A DNA stretch of 11,137 nt from an uncultured Lachnospiraceae bacterium (lineage in GTDB: Bacteria > Bacillota > Clostridia > Lachnospirales > Lachnospiraceae): the NCBI GenBank assembly GCA_902803635.1, contig CADCQU010000206.1:1-11137 (forward strand). Direction: 5' to 3'. The notes under the pieces were generated by a model. The model was not told where the DNA came from. It was given only the letters and a program-made list of their open reading frames with translations, and did not search any database. Shown here piece after piece: positions 6,879 through 11,137 of this stretch (positions within the stretch are counted from its first letter, which is position 1; every line of letters starts with the position of its first letter). Both the position numbers and the translations under genes were made by a program.

Positions 6879-7562
6879 CTACATTTTCGACGGTTGGTCC
6901 ATGATGCCGCTAAGCCAGGCCCTGTCCGGGAGCTGCAGGGAAAAGACGACAAGGCGAAGGGACGGGAAGGCGGACACGGGGGTCTTGAGGGACTCCTCCA
7001 GCGGAAGGCAGCGGCATTTACAGAGGGCTTCCTTGAGGGTCCAGAGGCGAAGGCGCTCGCTGGCATCGGCGGAGGCTTCGCCGGGGGCAAAGAAATGCTC
7101 CGCAACCTCCGGATCGACGGCAGTTGTCTCGACGTCCACCCCGCAGGGAACCTTCGCGACGGCGCAGGCCGCCCAGGGGCCTGCGTGTGAGAGACTGAAA
7201 TGCACGGGCGTCCCTTCGAGGTAGGGCTTCCCGTAGGGGTCGCGAAGGATGTGCAGGTGTTTTCCCGGCGGTTCTTCGGCATACAGAAGGCCGCCGGGAG
7301 AGAGCGCTTGCAAATGGCTGGCGAAGCTTTCCGGATGCTGCAGCGGTGCGGCCGCTTCCAGGGCTTCGGCGAGCATTTGCCGCGATAGCACCTCCGCAAA
7401 GAGCGTCCGTATGCGGTCGGCGTTCTGCCGATAGCGTAGGACGCGGGCGTGGGAGCTATCGGGCAGAAGCGAAAGACAGGCTTCCGCCGGCGATTGCAGC
7501 AATTCGTGAAGAGAAAGAAGACCGATGCGCATGCCTTCTGCAAGGAAATATTGTATCTGCAT
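6879..7562 (-). CDS. 4'-phosphopantetheinyl transferase, Sfp type
   Basis: A 227-aa protein of the superfamily that moves 4'-phosphopantetheine from coenzyme A to a serine of acyl or peptidyl carrier proteins. Conserved blocks appear in the usual order: GKPYLEG at 111-117, HFSLSHAG at 121-128, the metal-binding GVDVE at 141-145, FFAPGE at 157-162, and WTLKEAL with the catalytic-region Lys177 and Glu178. Length matches Sfp (about 224 aa). The ATG at 7562 has AAGGA about 11 bases upstream. An ATG at 7532 (MRIGLLSLHE) lines up better with the Sfp N-terminus but has only AGAAGG one base away, so the start is uncertain. No polyketide or non-ribosomal peptide gene is nearby, so the target may be the fatty-acid acyl carrier protein. 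It lies between the pgi terminator and the 40-bp repeats, and I see only a weak promoter candidate before it. Confidence 0.88.
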   Translation of the reverse strand: MQIQYFLAEGMRIGLLSLHELLQSPAEACLSLLPDSSHARVLRYRQNADRIRTLFAEVLSRQMLAEALEAAAPLQHPESFASHLQALSPGGLLYAEEPPGKHLHILRDPYGKPYLEGTPVHFSLSHAGPWAACAVAKVPCGVDVETTAVDPEVAEHFFAPGEASADASERLRLWTLKEALCKCRCLPLEESLKTPVSAFPSLRLVVFSLQLPDRAWLSGIMDQPSKM

Positions 7563-7672
7563 GGCCAGGCGGATCCTTTCCTATAATCTGTTCTCCATTT
7601 TACACCAAATTCCTTAGAAATGCTTTACTTATTCTGTGAAAAATTTAGATTTTTGCATTTGCAGGAAAACGC

Positions 7673-7703
7673 AAAAAATCCCACGGGCGGCTGGCCCGTG
7701 GGA
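7673..7703 (-). terminator. Intrinsic terminator of pgi
   Basis: On the minus strand CCCACGGGC and GCCCGTGGG form a perfect 9-bp stem with a 5-nt loop, extended by a T-A pair, and run into TTTTTT. It begins 24 nt after the pgi stop codon, so it ends the pgi transcript and separates it from the phosphopantetheinyl transferase gene. Confidence 0.93.
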
Positions 7704-7727
7704 AATATGATCAGATGCAGGGAATAA

Positions 7728-9308
7728 TCAGAAGATTCCCAGAAGGTCGCTGAAGGCGGTGAGGGCACCGTCGGTGTCCTTGGCGAGGACCTTCTTGGCA
7801 AGGAGCTTGCCGAGCTGCACGCCTTCCTGGTCGAAGCTGTTGAGGTTCCAGATAAAGCCCTGGAACATGACCTTGTTCTCGAAATGCGCAAGGAGCGCGC
7901 CGAGCGATGCGGGCGTGAGCTGCTCGCCCACGATGATGCTGGACGGGCGGTTGCCGGCGAAGAATTTGTTCGGGTTGTCGCTCGATTTGCCGAGGGCAAA
8001 CGCCATAATCTGGGCGGCGACATTTGCCGAAAGCTTCTGCTGGCTCGTGCTGCCTTCGATGACAACGTCGTTGGCCATCTGGCTCTTCTTATAGCCGACG
8101 AACTGCAGCGGGATGATGTCCGTGCCCTGATGGAGCAGCTGGTAGAACGAATGCTGGCCGTTCGTGCCGGGCTCGCCGAAAATGATGGGGCCGGTGCGGT
8201 AGCTGACCGGTTCGGCGAAGCGGTTCACGCTCTTGCCGTTCGACTCCATGTCAAGCTGCTGCAAATGTGCCGGGAAGCGGATGAGGGCCTGCGAGTAGGG
8301 CAGGACCGCCGTTGCGAAGGCACCGAGGAAATTGCGCTCGTAGACGCCGATGAGGGCGTCGAGCATGGCCGGGTTCTGGCAAATGTCCGTGTTCCTGGCG
8401 AGCTTGTCCTCTGCGGCCGCGCCTTCGAGGATCTGCGCGAAGACGTCCGCGCCAAATGCAAGCGAGAGGATCACGCCGCCGACTGCGGAGGTTGCCGAGT
8501 AACGGCCGCCGATGTAGTCGTCCATGTAGAAGGAGTCGAGGTAGTCGGGGTTGCCGGCCAGCGGGGAGGTCTCGCTTGTGACGGCGAGCATGTGCTTCGA
8601 CGGGTCGAGGCCGGCCGCGATGAGCGCGTTCTTTACGAAGGCCTCGTTGGTCAGGGTCTCCAGGGTCGTGCCGGATTTGGAGACGACGATGAAGAGGGAG
8701 TGCGCAAGGTCAACGGTGGCAAGGACTGCGGAAGCATCGTCCGGGTCCACGTTGCTGATGAAGCGGGCTTCCATCTTGAAACAGCCATTTGCCCTTGCCC
8801 AGTTTTCGAGGGCGTGGTAAAGCGCGCGCGGGCCAAGGTCGCTCCCGCCGATGCCGATCTGGACGGCGGTGGTGAACTTCTCGCCCTTTTCATTTGTAAT
8901 CTCGCCGGCATGGACCTTCGCGGCAAATTCGCCGGCGCGGCGCTGCTGCTCGACGTAGAAGAGGCGCTTGTCGGTTCCATCGGCGAGCACCGGCTCCCCG
9001 AGCTGCCCGCGGCAGAGCTGGTGGAGCACCAGGCGCTTCTCGCCGGTGTTGATCATCTCACCGTTGTAGAGGGCCTCGTACTTTTTCGTGAGCTCCGCCT
9101 CGTCCGCCAGTCCCTGCAGGGCGGCGAGGATGTCGTCGTCCACCTGCTTGGCGGCGAAGCTGTAGACCATGCCGCTCGACATGGGAACCTGGTATTTGGC
9201 AACACGCTCCGCGCCTGCCTCCCCCGCAAGGGCGACAGGAAGCTCCGGGGCCTTCAGGGCCGCCAGCTTTTTGTAGGAATCCAGCTTATCAAAATTTAAC
9301 CACTGCAT
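7728..9308 (-). CDS. pgi: Glucose-6-phosphate isomerase
   Basis: A 526-aa cytosolic enzyme interconverting glucose-6-phosphate and fructose-6-phosphate in glycolysis and gluconeogenesis. Visible blocks are IGIGGSDLGPRALY at 151-164, the phosphate-binding SKSGTTLETLTN at 210-221, IGGRYSATSAVG at 266-277, MESNGK with the catalytic-base Glu355, GTNGQHSFYQ with His386, and GVQLGK with Lys501 near the C-terminus. The start at 9308 is set by AGGAGG seven bases upstream; the in-frame ATG at 9383 would place the promoter inside the coding region. One oddity: the second signature, usually Gln-x-Gly-Val-Glu, reads DQEGVQLGK, with Gln498 in place of Glu. The other catalytic residues are intact, so activity is expected. 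It appears monocistronic, with its own promoter and terminator. Confidence 0.97.
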   Translation of the reverse strand: MQWLNFDKLDSYKKLAALKAPELPVALAGEAGAERVAKYQVPMSSGMVYSFAAKQVDDDILAALQGLADEAELTKKYEALYNGEMINTGEKRLVLHQLCRGQLGEPVLADGTDKRLFYVEQQRRAGEFAAKVHAGEITNEKGEKFTTAVQIGIGGSDLGPRALYHALENWARANGCFKMEARFISNVDPDDASAVLATVDLAHSLFIVVSKSGTTLETLTNEAFVKNALIAAGLDPSKHMLAVTSETSPLAGNPDYLDSFYMDDYIGGRYSATSAVGGVILSLAFGADVFAQILEGAAAEDKLARNTDICQNPAMLDALIGVYERNFLGAFATAVLPYSQALIRFPAHLQQLDMESNGKSVNRFAEPVSYRTGPIIFGEPGTNGQHSFYQLLHQGTDIIPLQFVGYKKSQMANDVVIEGSTSQQKLSANVAAQIMAFALGKSSDNPNKFFAGNRPSSIIVGEQLTPASLGALLAHFENKVMFQGFIWNLNSFDQEGVQLGKLLAKKVLAKDTDGALTAFSDLLGIF

Positions 9309-9354
9309 ATTTGTTCCTCCTATGAACAGAATGGCCGAAGAAATACCTACAACA

Positions 9355-9383
9355 AATATACTAAAAACGGAGAGATTTTTCAA
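9355..9383 (-). promoter_or_regulatory. Housekeeping-type promoter of pgi
   Basis: On the minus strand TTGAAA (9378-9383) and TATATT (9355-9360) match the sigma-A -35 and -10 boxes at five of six positions each, with an ideal 17-bp spacer. The start codon is at 9308, giving a leader of about 40 nt that includes the AGGAGG site. The region around it is clearly richer in A and T than the genes. Confidence 0.8.
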
Positions 9384-9413
9384 TGAAATCTATCGAAATT
9401 TCCTAAAAATTCA

Positions 9414-9450
9414 TTTTTTCTTTGGCGGCTTAAGCCTCCGGAAGAAAAAA
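9414..9450. other. AT-flanked imperfect palindrome upstream of pgi
   Basis: GGCTTAAGCC (9427-9436) is a perfect 10-bp palindrome. It is extended outward by GG/CC and TT/AA steps with mismatches, and bounded by T6 on the left and A6 on the right. It lies just upstream of the pgi promoter and about 30 bp from the possible cre site. The T-before, A-after order is the reverse of an intrinsic terminator. Its function is unknown. Confidence 0.4.
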
Positions 9451-9482
9451 CTTCGACCGAGGATAATATGTATATAGAATTG

Positions 9483-9496
9483 TGAAAACGTTTCTA
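9483..9496. promoter_or_regulatory. Possible catabolite response element (CcpA site)
   Basis: TGAAAACGTTTCTA matches the cre consensus TGNAANCGNWNNCA at all fixed positions but one (T for the second-last C) and contains the palindrome AAACGTTT. It lies between the divergent pgi and cpaF genes, 100 bp upstream of the pgi -35 box and 240 bp from the cpaF start. CcpA control of either gene is inference; a single degenerate site can occur by chance. Confidence 0.3.
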
Positions 9497-9518
9497 ATAT
9501 GTGCATGGCTTGATGTTT

Positions 9519-9616
9519 TGCACAAAAATGGGTGTGGATTTTTTGTGCATATTGTCGATCAAAAGGGTTCGGAAATTGGCGTTTTGCACGAAAAATCCAC
9601 ACCAAAATTCGTACAA
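9519..9616. repeat. Nested inverted-repeat element upstream of cpaF
   Basis: Three overlapping inverted repeats are visible. TGCACAAAAA (9519-9528) pairs perfectly with 9540-9549. TTGCACGAA (9584-9592) pairs with 9608-9616 at eight of nine positions. The longest is 9531-9549 with 9585-9603, 18 of 19 positions, carrying GGTGTGGATTTTT. The long pairing uses one arm of each short hairpin, so they cannot all form together. The 300-bp stretch before cpaF otherwise holds no supported gene; short open frames through it are products of the palindromes. It could be a dispersed palindromic element, a protein-binding region or an alternating RNA fold. Confidence 0.65.
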
Positions 9617-9625
9617 CATTCCGTC

Positions 9626-9655
9626 TTGTGCAGAGTGTGGATACATTGGTATGCT
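9626..9655 (+). promoter_or_regulatory. Weak candidate promoter for cpaF
   Basis: TTGTGC (9626-9631) and TATGCT (9650-9655) are 18 bp apart, and the second is preceded by TG plus one base, an extended -10 feature. The matches to consensus are only three and four of six. It would give a leader of about 60 nt to the start at 9723. Other starts further upstream, before the palindromes, are possible. Confidence 0.25.
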
Positions 9656-9722
9656 GGAAGCACGAAACCGAGGCCGCGGGCAGTTGGAACGGGATATGGG
9701 GCGGCCTGGAAAGGGGGCAGAC

Positions 9723-11012
9723 ATGGGAGTGGAAAAGCAGGATTGGATTCAGGAAGACCGAAGGACGACTGGAAGGCCGGAACGGCCGGGAGGGTACGGG
9801 GCTGATGCGGAACGGCAACGAGGGAGGCAAATGGAGGAGGAGCGGCTGGAACGGCTGCGGGGGTACCTCGTGGAGGAGCTTGGCCCCGAGAACGCCAGGG
9901 AGGATGCCGTCATCATGCAGAAGATCACGGCCCTTGTCGGGGAGGAGCATCGAAAAAGCCCGATGACGCTCGCGGTCCGCTCACGGCTTGCGGCGGAGCT
10001 ATTTGCCAGCGTGCGGGGACTTGGGCTTTTGCAGGAACTTCTCGACGACCCGGAGGTGACCGAGATCATGGTCAACGGCCCGGAGCGGATATTTGTCGAG
10101 AAGGACGGAAAAATCCGTCGCTGGGAGAGGTCCTTTCCCTCGGAGGAGAAGCTGATGGACCTCATCCGGCAGGTCGCGGGCAAATGCGACCGCGTGATTA
10201 ACGAGCAGAGCCCGGTGGTGGATGCGCGACTTGCGGACGGGAGCCGCGTCTGCGCGGTGGTGCCGCCGGTGGCCCTTGGCGGCGCGGTCCTCTCCATCCG
10301 GAAATTTCCGAAGGAGCCGATCACGCTCTCGGAGCTGGTGCGGCTCGGGACGATTCCCGGGGAGGCGGCCGACTTCTTAGCCCGCCTCGTGCGCGCGGGC
10401 TACTCGGTGCTCATCGGCGGCGGGACCAGCGCCGGGAAGACGACATTTCTAAATGCGCTTTCGGCATGCATTCCCAAGGACGAGCGCATCGTGACCGTGG
10501 AGGACAACGCGGAACTCGTGCTGCAGGGGCTGGAGAACCTGGTGCGGCTCGAAGCAAAGTCCTCGAACCTCGAGGGGGCGGCGGACATCACCATCCGCGA
10601 CCTCGTGAAGGCAAGCCTCCGGATGCGCCCCGACCGGATCGTGGTCGGCGAGGTCCGCGGCGGCGAGGCCGTGGATCTCCTCCAGGCGCTCAACACGGGA
10701 CACGAAGGAAGCCTCTCGACCATCCATGCGAATTCGGCCGAGGACATGGTCTCGCGCCTTGAGATGATGGTGCTCATGGCCTTCCCGCTGCCGCTCCCGG
10801 CGATTCGCAGGCAGATAGCAAGTGGCGTCGATATTTTCGTGTTCCTCAAGCGCCATCGAGATGGAAAGCGGCGGGTGGTGGAGATTATGGAGACCGACGG
10901 GCTTTTCGAGGACAATGTCCGCCTCCGCCCGCTCTTTCTGTGGGATGCCGAAGACGGCAGGCTCCGGCAGGCCGGAAAGCTTCTGCATACGGAGAAACTT
11001 TCAAGGATATGA
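9723..11012 (+). CDS. cpaF: CpaF/TadA-type secretion ATPase
   Basis: A 429-aa ATPase of the type II/IV secretion superfamily that powers Tad (Flp-type) pilus assembly or related secretion at the inner face of the membrane. An N-terminal helical region leads to LLDDPEVTEIMVNGPERIFVEK (about 106-127), the typical CpaF N-terminal domain. The ATPase core shows the Walker A GGTSAGKTT (233-241), Asp box TVEDNAEL (258-265), Walker B region RIVVGEVRGGE (305-315) and His box TGHEGSLSTIHANS (325-338). All catalytic blocks are present. The start at 9723 has AAGGGGG five bases upstream; ATG 9831 (MEEERLERL), with GGGAGG three bases away, is an alternative giving 393 aa. The frame opens at 9501, but that part lies in palindromic DNA. 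tadB, tadC and pilin genes are not in the window; 125 bp of AT-rich DNA follows the stop codon. Confidence 0.94.
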   Translation: MGVEKQDWIQEDRRTTGRPERPGGYGADAERQRGRQMEEERLERLRGYLVEELGPENAREDAVIMQKITALVGEEHRKSPMTLAVRSRLAAELFASVRGLGLLQELLDDPEVTEIMVNGPERIFVEKDGKIRRWERSFPSEEKLMDLIRQVAGKCDRVINEQSPVVDARLADGSRVCAVVPPVALGGAVLSIRKFPKEPITLSELVRLGTIPGEAADFLARLVRAGYSVLIGGGTSAGKTTFLNALSACIPKDERIVTVEDNAELVLQGLENLVRLEAKSSNLEGAADITIRDLVKASLRMRPDRIVVGEVRGGEAVDLLQALNTGHEGSLSTIHANSAEDMVSRLEMMVLMAFPLPLPAIRRQIASGVDIFVFLKRHRDGKRRVVEIMETDGLFEDNVRLRPLFLWDAEDGRLRQAGKLLHTEKLSRI

Positions 11013-11103
11013 ACGGAAAATGCACCTTGACAATTGCATAGGGGCTTGCAGGTATAGTCGATAACAATAGTAAAACCATGAAAATATATTTAAAATAATT
11101 ATA

Positions 11104-11132
11104 TTTACTTTATCGATACATTGTGATACACT
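11104..11132 (+). promoter_or_regulatory. Candidate promoter at the right edge
   Basis: TTTACT (11104-11109) and TACACT (11127-11132) are 17 bp apart, and TGA precedes the -10 box, giving an extended -10. The DNA from 11060 on is very AT-rich. A direct repeat of GATACA at a 10-bp spacing overlaps the spacer and -10 box and might be a binding site. If real, it would start a transcript whose gene lies beyond the window. Confidence 0.4.
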
Positions 11133-11137
11133 CTGTA

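Noticed and set aside
7884..9299. 471-codon plus-strand frame antisense to pgi
   Set aside because: It lies opposite a fully conserved enzyme gene, with no ribosome binding site and no recognisable protein features.
9309..9383. 25-residue N-terminal extension of Pgi resembling a signal peptide
   Set aside because: It would contain the pgi -10 box and the AGGAGG site, and the family is cytosolic; Met at 9308 fits known N-termini.
9414..9450. T6/A6-flanked palindrome as a terminator
   Set aside because: On both strands the T-run precedes and the A-run follows the stem, the opposite of a terminator; no gene ends there.
9533..9643. Three DnaA-box-like sequences suggesting an origin
   Set aside because: They match TTATCCACA at only seven to eight of nine positions and coincide with the palindromes; no dnaA, dnaN or other origin genes are nearby.
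9494..9724. Small open frames on both strands upstream of cpaF
   Set aside because: Their peptides come from the palindromic repeats (similar short motifs in both orientations) and they lack supported starts.
11027..11058. Perfect TTGACA with TATAGT after the cpaF stop codon
   Set aside because: The spacer is 20 bp, too long for a standard promoter. Long spacers occur in MerR-controlled promoters, but I see no good dyad in this one.

Overview
The window looks like a piece of chromosome from a fairly GC-rich anaerobic Firmicute, most likely a clostridial (Lachnospiraceae-like) bacterium. The case rests on a TM1266-type iron-only-hydrogenase regulator next to a NifH-type ATPase, a secreted papain-family protease with bacterial Ig-like (BIG2) and DUF5648-like domains, a SpoIIE-type phosphatase joined to an anti-sigma-factor-like kinase, strong AGGAGG ribosome binding sites and a possible CcpA site. 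This placement is inference; there is no rRNA or marker phylogeny here. I see no transposase, phage gene, tRNA, rRNA or CRISPR array.

Layout, left to right. Minus strand, 1-393: the first 25 codons of a NifH/ParA-like ATPase (1-76, running off the window) and, upstream of it, an 81-aa TM1266-family regulator (148-393). Their roughly 200-nt leader carries an extended -10 promoter, several stem-loops and a strong intrinsic terminator placed before the first gene, which is the layout of an attenuator or riboswitch. At 656-717 lie a stem-loop and a dispersed intergenic repeat. Minus strand, 756-6704: a two-gene unit with only 12 nt between the genes. It encodes a membrane-bound PP2C phosphatase with a fused RsbW-like kinase domain (739 aa), then a 1238-aa secreted cysteine protease. 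Upstream of the unit are 40-bp tandem repeats. Minus strand, 6879-7562: an Sfp-type phosphopantetheinyl transferase. Minus strand, 7728-9308: glucose-6-phosphate isomerase (pgi), with a clear promoter and terminator. After a divergent intergenic region of about 340-410 bp with nested palindromes, a plus-strand gene (9723-11012) encodes a CpaF/TadA secretion ATPase, followed by AT-rich DNA holding a probable promoter at the right edge.

How the genes may work together. The phosphatase/kinase protein looks like a signal-responsive partner-switching regulator: its sensor lies outside the membrane, and its two cytoplasmic domains would oppose each other on a STAS-domain antagonist that is not in the window. 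The gene directly after it is a large exported protease, so the operon may tie a signalling switch to a surface or secreted enzyme. The NifH-like/TM1266 pair probably starts a metallocofactor or nitrogenase-like locus lying left of the window. pgi and the phosphopantetheinyl transferase are housekeeping genes; cpaF belongs to Tad-type pilus or secretion systems.

The most unusual signals are: (1) a word, CATTTGCC/GGCAAATG, that is far more frequent than base composition predicts, on both strands, in several codon frames and between genes; (2) a near-perfect ribosome binding site inside the phosphatase gene, placed to translate the kinase domain on its own; (3) the structured leader with terminator before the TM1266 gene; (4) nested, mutually exclusive palindromes upstream of cpaF; and (5) 40-bp and 48-bp tandem repeats that carry the same over-represented word.
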